Source: Rhodobacter capsulatus (lineage in GTDB: Bacteria; Pseudomonadota; Alphaproteobacteria; Rhodobacterales; Rhodobacteraceae). Taken from it: 64,000 nucleotides of DNA. The stretch covers positions 199,246 through 263,245 of the forward strand of contig NZ_QKZO01000006.1 in NCBI RefSeq assembly GCF_003254295.1. Reading direction: 5' to 3'. Below, piece after piece: positions 1 through 8,519 of this stretch. A program made the position numbers and the translations under genes. The notes under the pieces were generated by a model. That model worked only from the letters and a program-made list of their open reading frames with translations. It made no database searches and was not told where the DNA came from. Positions within the stretch are counted from its first letter, which is position 1; each line of letters opens with the position of its first letter.

Positions 1-1578
1 CTCTCCTCGGCTGCGATCCTTGCCGGGACGGGGGCCGTGCCGCGCAGTGCCCATGCGCAGGAAACCACCCCGCCCGCGCCGATCGACGTGCCCGCTGCGC
101 CGCCGCAAAAACCTTTTAGCTTCGACACGCTCGCCGAAGAGATGCGCGCGCGGGCCGGTGCCGGTCCCGATGCGCCGATGGTGCTGCCCGACAGCTTCCT
201 CAACCAGCTCACCTATGATCTGTACCGGCTGATCCGCTTCGATCCGGCCAAGGCGCGGTTTGCCGATGTCGAACGGACGCATTTCCAGCTGCATGCCTTC
301 CACATGGGCTGGCTGTTCAAGGAACCGGTGCTGCTGAACGAGGTGATCGGCGGGCAGACCCTGCCGATGGGCTTCGACACTGACGATTTCATCTATGAGC
401 GCGAAAGCCGCGACAAGGTTCCGCTGCATGTGGCGCTGCCGGGCGTTGCGGGCTTCCGCCTGCACACGCCGCTCAACCGCCCCGATGTCTTCGACGAGCT
501 GGTGGCGTTTCAGGGCGCGTCGTATTTCCGCGCCCTTGGCCGCAACTCGGCCTATGGCCTCTCGGCGCGCGGCCTTGCGGTGAACACCGGCCTGTCAGTG
601 GCCGAGGAATTCCCGCGCTTCACCCGCTTCTGGATTCAGCGCCCCGAGCCGGGCGGCGAGACGATCACGATCTGGGCGGCGCTGGAAAGCGCCTCGCTGA
701 CCGGCGCCTATCAGTTCGTCATCCGCCCCGGCTTCGAGACGGTGATGGATGTGACGGCGCGGCTCTTCTTCCGCGCCGACGTGCAGCAGCTGGGCATCGC
801 GCCGCTCACCTCGATGTTCCTGTTCTCGGAACGCAACCGCAAGGATTTCGACGATTACCGGCCCAAGGTGCATGACAGCGACGGGCTGGGCATCGTGCGC
901 GCCGATGGCGACATCCTGTGGCGGCCGCTGGCGAACCCGTCGCGGCTGGCCTCGTCCTATTTCTCGGAAACCGCGCCGAAGTCCTTTGGACTTTACCAGC
1001 GCGACCGCGAATTCGACCATTATCAGGACGATGCCGCGCATTACGAAAAGCGCCCCTCCTGCGTGGTCGAGCCGATCGGCGACTGGGGCAAGGGCGTGAT
1101 CCGTCTGGTCGAGATCCCGTCGGATCTGGAAGTGAACGACAACATCGTCGCTTTCTGGATTCCCGACGCGCCGGCGAAAGCGGGCGAAAGCCGCGAATTC
1201 AGCTACCGGCTGCGCTGGGGCGATCTGGAATTCGAGGATTTCGACGACCGCGCCCATGTCAAGGAAACCCGCACCGGCGAGGGTGGGGTTTCGGGCGTGC
1301 AGAATACCGATGGCACGCGCAAATTCGTCATCGACTTCGTCGGCGGGCTGATGGACAGCCTTGGCCATGACGAGGCCGAGAACCTGAGCATCGTCGCCAA
1401 TGCCTGGAACGGCGAGATCGTGACGAAAGTGCTGTCCCGCAACACCACCGACGGAATCTGGCGTCTTGTCATGGATGTGAAGCCGACCGGGGGTGACACT
1501 GTCGAACTGGCTGCCCATATCGCTGGATATGGTCGCAAGCTGACCGAAACCTGGCTCTATCAATGGATCCACGCATGA
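1..1578 (+). CDS. opgG: Glucan biosynthesis protein G, 5' end outside window
   Basis: Periplasmic protein needed to build the backbone of osmoregulated periplasmic glucans (MdoG/OpgG family). The frame is open from base 1, and bases 1-60 encode a hydrophobic stretch ending in AHA-QE, the h-region and cleavage site of a signal peptide. The true start is therefore upstream of the window, and the GTG at 37 is not the start. The remaining 525 residues are close to the usual full length. The stop overlaps the next ATG (ATGA at 1575-1578), so it is translationally coupled to opgI. The opgG-opgI-opgH-opgC order matches the operon described in Rhodobacter sphaeroides. Confidence 0.93.
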   Translation, partial: LSSAAILAGTGAVPRSAHAQETTPPAPIDVPAAPPQKPFSFDTLAEEMRARAGAGPDAPMVLPDSFLNQLTYDLYRLIRFDPAKARFADVERTHFQLHAFHMGWLFKEPVLLNEVIGGQTLPMGFDTDDFIYERESRDKVPLHVALPGVAGFRLHTPLNRPDVFDELVAFQGASYFRALGRNSAYGLSARGLAVNTGLSVAEEFPRFTRFWIQRPEPGGETITIWAALESASLTGAYQFVIRPGFETVMDVTARLFFRADVQQLGIAPLTSMFLFSERNRKDFDDYRPKVHDSDGLGIVRADGDILWRPLANPSRLASSYFSETAPKSFGLYQRDREFDHYQDDAAHYEKRPSCVVEPIGDWGKGVIRLVEIPSDLEVNDNIVAFWIPDAPAKAGESREFSYRLRWGDLEFEDFDDRAHVKETRTGEGGVSGVQNTDGTRKFVIDFVGGLMDSLGHDEAENLSIVANAWNGEIVTKVLSRNTTDGIWRLVMDVKPTGGDTVELAAHIAGYGRKLTETWLYQWIHA

Positions 1579-1775
1579 CCGCGCATACCTCCTCTCTCAC
1601 TGCGCTCGCGTCCGAAGCCGTCCTCACGCCCGATGCGCTGATTGCCGGGCCCTGTGCCCTGCCGGTGGCGCCGATGGCGATGCCGCATCAGGTGATCGAA
1701 CCGCAAAGCGGGCTGATCCGACGTCTGCTGACCGGTCTGCACCTGCAGGCCGCGCATGTCGGCACCGGCCACTGA
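1575..1775 (+). CDS. opgI: Small protein between opgG and opgH (OpgI-like)
   Basis: A 66-residue reading frame starting MTAHTSS, coupled to opgG by a 4-base overlap and overlapping the probable opgH start by 20 bases. Its position and size match OpgI of the R. sphaeroides opgGIH operon. The sequence is Pro/Ala/Leu-rich, with no obvious membrane segment and no catalytic motif. The following opgH is shorter at its N-terminus than enterobacterial OpgH, so this may be a split-off counterpart of the OpgH N-terminal cytoplasmic region. The symbol rests on position and size, not on a recognised domain. Confidence 0.6.
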   Translation: MTAHTSSLTALASEAVLTPDALIAGPCALPVAPMAMPHQVIEPQSGLIRRLLTGLHLQAAHVGTGH

Positions 1776-3585
1776 GATCATGGCGCGCTCGCTCGCATCG
1801 CTCGCAGGGCTTTACGCCCTGCGTTTTCTTGCCATCGCCTTCAGCCTGATCGCGGGGATTGGCGCCTTCATCCTGTTCCTGCAGTTCGGCTCGGTCGACG
1901 GGATCGACGCGCTCGATGTGACGCGGGCAGTCTTGATCCTGATCTCGACGCAATGGCTGGCGCTTGGCGCCACCGTCGCGATGATCGGCCTGCCGAGCCG
2001 CGCCCGGCCGCCGAAATACGACGCGACCGCGCCGATCAAGGGCAGCACCGTGGTGCTGGTGCCGGTCTATAACGAAGATCCGCTGGTGACATTCGCCCGG
2101 ATCGCCGCGATGGATGCCTCGCTGGCGGCCACGGGCGATGCGGCTTCGGTGCATTTCGCCGTTCTGTCCGACACCCGCAATGACCTGATCGCCGCGCGCG
2201 AGAAGCTGATCTTTGCGCGCCTCGTGGCGGAACGCAACGCGGTCGGCCGCTTCTTCTATCGCCGTCGCGAGCAGAACACCGGCAAGAAAGCGGGCAATAT
2301 CGAGGATTTCATCACCCGCTCGGGCGGGGCCTATGATTATGCCGTGATCCTTGACGCCGACAGTCTGATGGAAGGCGAGACCATCTTGCAGATGATCCGC
2401 CGGATGGAGGCCGAGCCGCGTCTGGGCCTGTTGCAGACCCTGCCCAAGGTGATCCGCGCGCGGTCCCGCTTTGGCCGGGCGATGCAATTCGCCGCCGCCT
2501 TCTTCTCGCCCGTCTTCGCCCGGGGTCTGGCCATGGTGCAGGGCGAAACCGGCCCGTTCTGGGGCCATAATGCGATCGTGCGCACCCGCGCCTTTGCCGA
2601 AAGCTGCGGCCTGCCCGCGCTGAAGGGCAAGCCGCCCTTTGGCGGCCATGTCATGAGCCATGATTACGTCGAAGCCGCGCTGCTGGCGCGCGCGGGCTGG
2701 ATCGTGCGGCTCGATGACGATCTGGGCGGCAGCTACGAGGAAGGCCCGGAAAACATCGTCGATCACGCCAAACGCGACCGGCGCTGGTGTCAGGGCAACC
2801 TGCAGCACAGCCGGATCATCGGCGCGCCGGGGCTGCGGCTGTGGTCGCGCTTCGTCTTCTCGCAAGGGATCATGGCTTATATCGCGCCCTTGTTCTGGGT
2901 CGGCTTCATCCTGGCCTCGATCGCCGCGCCGCTGCTGGCGCCGCCGCCGGATTACTTCCCGACCCCCTACTGGCCGATTCCCTATTTCCCGCCGTCCGAA
3001 GCCTCCAAGGCGATCAGCCTTGCCATCGGTATCTTCGGCCTGCTGTTCCTGCCCAAGGTGCTGATCGCCACGCGGATGGCGCTGACGGGTGCGGCAAAAG
3101 GTTTCGGGGGGGCGGCGCTCGGCTTTGCCTCGACGCTCTCGGAACTGGCGCTGTCCTCGATCACCGCGCCGGTTCTGCTGATGTATTCGACGCGCTCGGT
3201 GCTGCAGGTGGTGATGGGCCGCGATGGTGGCTGGCCCACCAACAACCGCGGCGACGGCACGCTCAGCCTCAAGGACAGCTTCGCCGCCTCGCATTGGATC
3301 GTCACCATCGGCCTTGTCGGCCTTATGACGACGTGGTTTTTCGCCCCCGGCCTGCTGCTCTGGCTCTTGCCCGTCGGCCTGCCGATGGTGTTTTCGCCGC
3401 TGATCCTGTCCTGGTCTTCGCGGCCCTCGCGGTCGCGACTGATGGGGGTTCCCAGCGAATATGCGAAACCCGCCGTGGTGAAACTTCATGACGAAGTGCT
3501 CAATCGCTGGGCACTTGACGCCGAGACCGAACAGGAACAAGACGCGCGACAACCGAAGAAAGAGTTGTCCGCGCATCATGGCTGA
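1756..3585 (+). CDS. opgH: Glucan glucosyltransferase H (GT2 family)
   Basis: Inner-membrane family-2 glycosyltransferase that polymerises glucose from UDP-glucose into the periplasmic glucan backbone. The GT2 residues are visible: SD at 138-139, DAD at 200-202, SHD at 301-303 and an RRW motif at 342-344. N-terminal hydrophobic segments precede the cytosolic catalytic domain, and several more follow residue about 365. The length (609) is well short of E. coli OpgH, which fits a split with opgI. The start is uncertain between ATG 1756 (overlapping opgI) and ATG 1780. The gene overlaps opgC by 8 bases. Confidence 0.93.
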   Translation: MSAPATEIMARSLASLAGLYALRFLAIAFSLIAGIGAFILFLQFGSVDGIDALDVTRAVLILISTQWLALGATVAMIGLPSRARPPKYDATAPIKGSTVVLVPVYNEDPLVTFARIAAMDASLAATGDAASVHFAVLSDTRNDLIAAREKLIFARLVAERNAVGRFFYRRREQNTGKKAGNIEDFITRSGGAYDYAVILDADSLMEGETILQMIRRMEAEPRLGLLQTLPKVIRARSRFGRAMQFAAAFFSPVFARGLAMVQGETGPFWGHNAIVRTRAFAESCGLPALKGKPPFGGHVMSHDYVEAALLARAGWIVRLDDDLGGSYEEGPENIVDHAKRDRRWCQGNLQHSRIIGAPGLRLWSRFVFSQGIMAYIAPLFWVGFILASIAAPLLAPPPDYFPTPYWPIPYFPPSEASKAISLAIGIFGLLFLPKVLIATRMALTGAAKGFGGAALGFASTLSELALSSITAPVLLMYSTRSVLQVVMGRDGGWPTNNRGDGTLSLKDSFAASHWIVTIGLVGLMTTWFFAPGLLLWLLPVGLPMVFSPLILSWSSRPSRSRLMGVPSEYAKPAVVKLHDEVLNRWALDAETEQEQDARQPKKELSAHHG

Positions 3586-4735
3586 TCACCCCCACGTGCC
3601 GCTTGCAGGCGGCGCCCGCGACCCCCGGCTGGATTTCTTCCGGGGCGTCAGCCTCGTGATGATCTACATGAACCACGTGCCGGGGACGTTCTACGAGAAC
3701 CTGACCTCGCGCAATTACGGCCTGTCCGACGCGGCCGAGGGCTTCGTCTTCATGTCGGGCTGTGCCGCGGCGCTGGCTTACGGGCCGAAGCTCAAGGACG
3801 GGCTGAACTGGCCCAGCATCCGCAAATGCTGGGGCCGGGCTTGGCTGCTCTACTTGGTGCATATCTTCATCTCGGCCTGGGCGATCGCGATTGCCGCCGG
3901 GGCGACGCTGTGGTTCGGCGGCGGCGAGATGCTGAAACACAACGCCTTCGGCCCGCTGACCGAGACCCCGCTTGCCTTCCTCGTCGGCATCGCGACGCTG
4001 GGGCACCAGCTGGGCTATGTGAACATCCTGCCGATGTATGCGGTGCTGCTGCTCTGGGCGCCGTTCCTGATCCGGTTGGGACAGCGAAAACCGATGGGGC
4101 TTTTGGCCTTCACCATCGGGCTTTGGGCACTCGCGGGCTGGTTCGGGCTCGATCTGCCGAATTATCCGTTTGATGGCGGCTGGTTCTTCAACCCGTTCTC
4201 GTGGCAGCTCCTGTTTTCGCTGGGCATCCTGACCGGGCTGTTCCTGCGCCGGGGCGAGCGTTTCGTGCCGATCTGGAAGGCGCTGATCGTGCCCGCGGTG
4301 ATCTGGCTTGTGTTCTGCGCATTCTGGGCGCAATCGCCCGATCTGCAGGCGCAGTTCGGCCATGTGATCTGGACGATCCTGCAATATGACGTGCCCCGCT
4401 TCCTCGTCGATTTCGACAAGACCTATGTCTCGGGGCCGCGGCTGACGCATTTCCTGGCGGTGGCTTATATCCTGTCGCTGCCCTGGCTGGTGCCGTCGAT
4501 CGCCGCCTCGCGGGTGATGAAGCCGATCCGCACCATGGGCAAGCAGGGGCTGCAGGTCTTTGCGCTGGGGACCGTGCTGGCGATCTTTTCTCAGGCGGTG
4601 AAGACCTCGCATCCGGGCGGGTTCTGGCAGGATACCGTGCTGATCCTGGGCGGGCTGGGGCTGCAATGGGCCCTTGCCGCCGTGCGCGAACATATCAAGC
4701 CGCATCCGACCGCGCCGAAGGCCGCGACCGCCTGA
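3578..4735 (+). CDS. opgC: OpgC-type membrane acyltransferase (glucan succinylation)
   Basis: A 385-residue polytopic membrane protein of the OpgC family. In R. sphaeroides OpgC adds succinyl groups to periplasmic glucans. The open frame extends upstream to 3488, but the start at 3578 (MADHPH) is preferred: it has an AAGAAAGAG ribosome-binding site and overlaps the opgH stop by only 8 bases. The conserved entry is RLDFFRGVSLVMIYMNH at residues 17-33, followed by about ten hydrophobic helices. It is the last gene of the operon. Confidence 0.9.
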   Translation: MADHPHVPLAGGARDPRLDFFRGVSLVMIYMNHVPGTFYENLTSRNYGLSDAAEGFVFMSGCAAALAYGPKLKDGLNWPSIRKCWGRAWLLYLVHIFISAWAIAIAAGATLWFGGGEMLKHNAFGPLTETPLAFLVGIATLGHQLGYVNILPMYAVLLLWAPFLIRLGQRKPMGLLAFTIGLWALAGWFGLDLPNYPFDGGWFFNPFSWQLLFSLGILTGLFLRRGERFVPIWKALIVPAVIWLVFCAFWAQSPDLQAQFGHVIWTILQYDVPRFLVDFDKTYVSGPRLTHFLAVAYILSLPWLVPSIAASRVMKPIRTMGKQGLQVFALGTVLAIFSQAVKTSHPGGFWQDTVLILGGLGLQWALAAVREHIKPHPTAPKAATA

Positions 4736-4818
4736 GGCGTCCCCCTGCCATGACCGAGGCCATCGCCGAGGTCACGCGGCACGTCAGCCCCCTGACCGCC
4801 GAGGGCCAAAAGGCACTC

Positions 4819-4878
4819 GGCCAGCGCCCGCCCCGCCCATGGCGGGCGCTTCTCGCCCGCCGGGGCGGGACGCTGGCC
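4819..4878. repeat. Long GC-rich imperfect inverted repeat after opgC
   Basis: The outer arms GGCCAGCG (4819-4826) and CGCTGGCC (4871-4878) are perfect. Inside them CCCGCCCCG faces CGGGGCGGG, and GGCGGGC faces GCCCGCC. The 60-base unit could fold into a very stable hairpin between convergent opgC and the LysR gene. No T-tract follows, so a terminator role is only possible. Confidence 0.5.
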
Positions 4879-4925
4879 TCTCGTGGTGATCGCGACAAGC
4901 GGTCTTGTCATTGCGGGGCGCTTGC

Positions 4926-4960
4926 GGGCGGGGAAAGGCCGTGCCTTTCCTGTTCCGCCC
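4926..4960 (-). terminator. Nested hairpin after the LysR-type gene
   Basis: The outer stem GGGCGG/CCGCCC encloses a perfect GGAAAGGC-CGT-GCCTTTCC hairpin (4932-4950), 13 bases past the stop of the minus-strand regulator gene. It lacks a long T-run. It is a plausible terminator for the regulator or for convergent opgC. Confidence 0.4.
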
Positions 4961-4972
4961 GAGCAAACCGGA

Positions 4973-5863
4973 TCAGACCCCCGGGTCCAGCCGCACGGCG
5001 GCCGCGCGCAGGGCCTTGAGCGCCGCCTGCACCTTCGGCGTGCGGTGCAGATCGACATGGGTCACCAGCCAGAACGGGCTGTCCCAGTCCGGCATCGGCG
5101 CCACCACCTCGACCAGCCGCGGAATCGCCCGGCCCTGCAGCACCGGCAGGAAGCCAAGACCCAGGCCCGCCTCGATCGCCGCCTGCTGCGAGGCCATCTC
5201 GTTCGCCATGAAGACCATCGCCTCGGGCGGCACCTGCCCCGCCAGCCAGCGGAAGAACGGCGCCCGGTTCTCGCGGCTGTCAGGCCCGACGAAGCGATGC
5301 CCCGCCAGATCCTGCGCCCCCTTCGGCCGCCCGTGCCGCTCGATATAGTCCGGCGCCGCATAAAGCGCGGTGCGGTTCACGCCAAGCTGGCTGACCACAT
5401 TGTCGGGCTCGGTCGGCCGGGCCCCGGCGCGGATCGCCACATGCGCCTCGCCATATTCCAGCCGGAAGACCCGCGGATCGGTGATGTAGCGCAGCACCAA
5501 GGCCGGATGCGCCCGCATCAGTTCCGCCATCGCGGGCATCACCAGCGCGGCCAAGGCGGGCAGCGAGGTGATGATCAGCTCGCCCCGCATCTCCTCGCCC
5601 GCCCCGGCAATCCGCGCGGCCAGCTGCGCAAACTGATCTTCGGTCGCCTGACCGACGGCAAGCAACTGCTGCCCCGCCTCGGTCGGCGTGTATCCCCGCG
5701 GATGGCGTTGAAACAGTTTCGTGCCAAGACGCGTTTCAAGCGCATCGACATGGCGGATGACGGTGGCGTGATGCACCCCCAGAACCTCCGCAGCCCCTGA
5801 CACCGTTCCCATCCGGGCAACCTGATAGGCGGTCCGGATCTCGTCCCAGTTCTCGAAGCGCAT
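4973..5863 (-). CDS. LysR-family transcriptional regulator
   Basis: A 296-residue regulator. The N-terminal winged helix-turn-helix covers roughly residues 4-62 (AAEVLGVHHATVIRHVDALE, then LGTKLFQRHPRG). A LysR-type effector-binding region follows. The GVHHATVIRHVDALE helix is typical of LysR proteins that keep only loose similarity to the consensus. The start at 5863 gives a normal N-terminus (MRFENWDEIR); an ATG four codons upstream (5875) is possible. The frame stays open further upstream, but that stretch crosses the regulatory region. It diverges from ffh. The target is unknown. Confidence 0.85.
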   Translation of the reverse strand: MRFENWDEIRTAYQVARMGTVSGAAEVLGVHHATVIRHVDALETRLGTKLFQRHPRGYTPTEAGQQLLAVGQATEDQFAQLAARIAGAGEEMRGELIITSLPALAALVMPAMAELMRAHPALVLRYITDPRVFRLEYGEAHVAIRAGARPTEPDNVVSQLGVNRTALYAAPDYIERHGRPKGAQDLAGHRFVGPDSRENRAPFFRWLAGQVPPEAMVFMANEMASQQAAIEAGLGLGFLPVLQGRAIPRLVEVVAPMPDWDSPFWLVTHVDLHRTPKVQAALKALRAAAVRLDPGV

Positions 5864-5883
5864 TTGTGCACCCATGAACAAAT

Positions 5884-5897
5884 ATGCTTGAAGCATG
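5884..5897. promoter_or_regulatory. LysR-type T-N11-A dyad upstream of the regulator
   Basis: ATGCTT-G-AAGCAT (5885-5897) is a perfect palindrome containing T-N11-A (T5884, A5896), the classical LysR-family binding signature. It lies about 20 bases upstream of the regulator start in an AT-rich patch, as expected for autoregulation. Confidence 0.45.
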
Positions 5898-5982
5898 TGT
5901 ATTTTGTTTGGATATGCAATTACGCACTTCGCCGCGGGCAGGCAAGAGCCGGGTGTTGCCCCGGCTTGCCCGCCGCTTGACG

Positions 5983-6011
5983 TTGACTCCCCCGGGGTTT
6001 TCGCGTAGTGC
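5983..6011 (+). promoter_or_regulatory. Candidate sigma-70 promoter for ffh
   Basis: TTGACT (5983-5988), a 17-base spacer and TAGTGC (6006-6011). Transcription would start near 6018, just before the hairpin series that precedes ffh. An overlapping TTGACG lies at 5977. Confidence 0.45.
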
Positions 6012-6023
6012 ACCCCAGATTCC

Positions 6024-6095
6024 CCGGAGGTTCGGTTCCTCCGGTCCTTGCGGGTGCAAGGATCGCCACCAGTCAGCGCGTTGCGCCCACTGGTG
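6024..6095 (+). other. Structured 5' leader of ffh (three consecutive hairpins)
   Basis: Three perfect stems follow one another: CCGGAGG/CCTCCGG (6024-6044), TCCTTGC-GGGT-GCAAGGA (6045-6062) and CACCAGT/ACTGGTG (6067-6095). They lie between the candidate promoter and the ffh start at 6139. They have no T-tract, so they are not ordinary terminators. The conserved SRP RNA core (GGAAGCAGCC-like) is absent, so this is not ffs. A regulatory leader or small RNA is inferred. Confidence 0.5.
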
Positions 6096-6138
6096 CGCTT
6101 GTCGTTGATCGGCCGCAATCGCGGCGCAGGAGGGCACG

Positions 6139-7647
6139 ATGTTCGAGTCTCTTTCCGAACGCCTTGGCGGGGTGTTCGAGCGGCTGACGAAACAGGGCGC
6201 GCTGACGGCCGAAGACGTCAAGGTGGCGATGCGCGAAGTGCGCACCGCCCTTCTGGAAGCCGATGTCTCGCTGCCCGTGGTCCGCGAATTCGTGAAGAAG
6301 GTCGAGGCCAAGGCCACCGGCGCGCAGGTGACGAAATCGATCACGCCGGGTCAGCAGGTCGTCAAGATCGTCCATGACGAGATCGTCGCCATGCTGTCGG
6401 GCGAGGATGCGGCGGACGCGCTGAAGATCGACAACCCGCCCGCGCCGATCCTGATGGTCGGTCTGCAGGGCGGCGGCAAGACCACCACCACCGCGAAACT
6501 GGCCCGCCGTCTGAAAGAGCGCGAGAAGAAACGCGTCCTGATGGCGTCGCTCGACATCTACCGCCCGGCCGCGATGGAGCAGCTGGCGATTCTCGGCACG
6601 CAGATCGGCGTTGACACGCTGCCGATCGTGGCGGGCGAAACCGCTGTGCAGATCGCCAAACGCGCCAAGACCCAGGCCGCGATGGGCGGTTATGACGTTT
6701 ACCTGCTCGACACCGCGGGTCGTCTGCACATCGACGAAACCCTGATGGGCGAGGTGCAGCAGGTCCGCGACGCGGTCTCGCCGCGCGAGACGCTGCTGGT
6801 CGTCGACGGTCTGACCGGTCAGGTCGCGGTCGAGGTGGCGCAGGAATTCGACGACAAGATCGGCATCACCGGCGTCGTGCTGACCCGGATGGACGGCGAC
6901 GGCCGCGGCGGGGCTGCGCTTTCGATGCGCGCCACCACCGGCAAGCCGATTCGCTTCGTCGGCCTTGGCGAAAAGATGGATGCGCTCGAAACCTTCGAGG
7001 CGTCGCGGATCGCGGGCCGCATCCTCGGCATGGGCGACATCGTCTCGCTGGTCGAACGGGCGCAGGAAGTCTTTGAGAAGGAACAGGCCGAGCGCATGAT
7101 GCGCCGGTTCCAGAAGGGTCTGTTCAACCTCAACGACATGAAATCCCAGCTCGAGCAGATGCAGAAGATGGGCGGCATGCAGGGCGTGATGAGCATGATG
7201 CCCGGCATGGGCAAGATGGCGAAACAGGCCGAGGAAGCCGGGTTCGACGATCGCACCATCCGCCGTCAGATCGCGATGATCAATTCGATGACGAAAAAGG
7301 AACGCGCCCATCCCGAGCTGTTGCAGGCCAGCCGCAAGCGCCGCATCGCCGCGGGGGCGGGCGTCGATGTCGCCGATCTGAACAAGCTTCTGAAGATGCA
7401 CCGGCAGATGGCCGACACGATGAAGAAGCTGGGCGGGATGAAGGGCGGCATGCTCAAGCAGGCGATGGCCGCGATGCAGGGCAAGTTCGGCGGCCTGCCC
7501 GGCAAGGACGAGATCGACCCGGCGAAGATGGAAGAAGCCGCCAAGGCGATGGCCTCGATGAAGGGTCTGCCGGGGGCGATGCCGGGGCTGGGCGGGCTGA
7601 AACTGCCGCCGGGCCTTGCGGGGCTGAACATGGGCAAGAAGAAGTAA
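6139..7647 (+). CDS. ffh: Signal recognition particle protein Ffh
   Basis: The SRP54 GTPase that binds SRP RNA and delivers nascent membrane and secreted proteins to FtsY. The N domain covers residues 1-90. The G domain has its P-loop at about 108-115 (GLQGGGKT), then DTAGRLH and TRMDGDGRGGAALS. The C-terminal M domain is Met-rich (MQKMGGMQGVMSMMPGMGKM) and continues into a Gly/Met-rich tail (residues 430-502). The 502 residues are slightly long because of this tail. The ribosome-binding site is AGGAGGG. It is the first gene of a run of closely spaced genes ending at trmD. Confidence 0.98.
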   Translation: MFESLSERLGGVFERLTKQGALTAEDVKVAMREVRTALLEADVSLPVVREFVKKVEAKATGAQVTKSITPGQQVVKIVHDEIVAMLSGEDAADALKIDNPPAPILMVGLQGGGKTTTTAKLARRLKEREKKRVLMASLDIYRPAAMEQLAILGTQIGVDTLPIVAGETAVQIAKRAKTQAAMGGYDVYLLDTAGRLHIDETLMGEVQQVRDAVSPRETLLVVDGLTGQVAVEVAQEFDDKIGITGVVLTRMDGDGRGGAALSMRATTGKPIRFVGLGEKMDALETFEASRIAGRILGMGDIVSLVERAQEVFEKEQAERMMRRFQKGLFNLNDMKSQLEQMQKMGGMQGVMSMMPGMGKMAKQAEEAGFDDRTIRRQIAMINSMTKKERAHPELLQASRKRRIAAGAGVDVADLNKLLKMHRQMADTMKKLGGMKGGMLKQAMAAMQGKFGGLPGKDEIDPAKMEEAAKAMASMKGLPGAMPGLGGLKLPPGLAGLNMGKKK

Positions 7648-7648
7648 C

Positions 7649-8182
7649 ATGGTCGCCCTTTCCCCCACGCCGGTGATCGAGACCTCGCGTCTGGTGCTGC
7701 GCGCGCCCGGCGGCCGGGATTTCGCTGCCTGGCGGAAGTTCTTCCTGTCCGACCGCAGCCGCTTCATCCGCACCGCCGAGCCCGACGAGGCGCTGGCCTG
7801 GCGGGCCTGGTCGGGGGTGATCGGCCATTGGGTGATGCGCGGCTGGGGCAGCTTCGTCGTCACCACCCATGACAGCGATGCGGCCCTTGGCATGACCGGC
7901 CCCTGGGCGCCGATCAACTGGCCGGAATATGAGATCGGCTGGACGCTCTGGTCGGAGGACCACGAGGGCAAGGGCCTGATGACCGAGGCGGCGAAAGCCA
8001 CGCTTGATCACGCCTTTTGCAGGCTGAAATGGTCGACCGCGGTCAGCTATATCGACCCGGATAACGCCCGCTCGATCCGGCTGGCCGAACGTCTGGGCGC
8101 CGTGCTTGACCCCGAGGCGCGGCGCGTCGAGGACAAGCCCGTGCTGGTTTACCGCCACCGCAAACCGGAGGATCTGGCATGA
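7649..8182 (+). CDS. GNAT-family N-acetyltransferase (RimJ/RimL-like)
   Basis: A 177-residue protein beginning VIETSRLVLRAPGGRDFAAW, the usual opening of RimJ/RimL-type GNAT acetyltransferases. It contains IGWTLWSEDHEGKGLMTEA, the acetyl-CoA-binding strand/loop region, and DPDNARSIRLAERLGA, the conserved C-terminal motif. It starts one base after the ffh stop and overlaps the chorismate mutase gene by four bases, so it is cotranscribed. The substrate is unknown; a ribosomal protein or small molecule is possible given the neighbours. Confidence 0.88.
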   Translation: MVALSPTPVIETSRLVLRAPGGRDFAAWRKFFLSDRSRFIRTAEPDEALAWRAWSGVIGHWVMRGWGSFVVTTHDSDAALGMTGPWAPINWPEYEIGWTLWSEDHEGKGLMTEAAKATLDHAFCRLKWSTAVSYIDPDNARSIRLAERLGAVLDPEARRVEDKPVLVYRHRKPEDLA

Positions 8183-8475
8183 GCGATGCCACCGCCCGCG
8201 CCGCCGAAGTGCTGCGCGAACACCGCGCCTCGATCGACCGGCTGGATGCGATCATCGTCTACACGCTGGCCGAACGGTTCAAGCGCACCCAGGCGGTGGG
8301 CAAGCTCAAGGCCGAACATGACCTGCCGCCCTCTGACCCCGCACGCGAGGCGCAGCAGATCGAGCGCCTGCAACAACTGGCGACCGAGGCCGATCTCGAC
8401 CCCGAATTCGCCCGCAAATTCCTGTCTTTCGTGATTTCGGAAGTGATCCGGCATCACACGTCGTTCCAGAAATGA
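8179..8475 (+). CDS. Chorismate mutase, AroQ class
   Basis: A 98-residue all-helical chorismate mutase that converts chorismate to prephenate in Phe/Tyr synthesis. AroQ features seen: the N-terminal helix with REHRASIDRLDAIIVYTLAER, then QAVGKLKAEHDLPPSDPAREAQQIERL, with the active-site Arg and Lys in the expected places. It is a single-domain enzyme with no prephenate dehydratase or dehydrogenase fusion. It is coupled to the upstream acetyltransferase by ATGA and followed by rpsP 44 bases later, a gene order common in alphaproteobacteria. Confidence 0.93.
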   Translation: MSDATARAAEVLREHRASIDRLDAIIVYTLAERFKRTQAVGKLKAEHDLPPSDPAREAQQIERLQQLATEADLDPEFARKFLSFVISEVIRHHTSFQK

Positions 8476-8519
8476 TGGGTTCGCAAGACCCGCTCACAGC
8501 CATCTGAAGGAGAAATAGC

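Noticed and set aside
595..3579. Long antisense reading frames opposite opgG and opgH (325 and 651 residues)
   Set aside because: Arg/His/Pro-rich low-complexity translations that mirror the codon bias of the genuine genes; no family motif.
5960..6130. SRP (4.5S) RNA gene next to ffh
   Set aside because: Hairpins are present but the conserved GGAAGCAGCC-type core is not.
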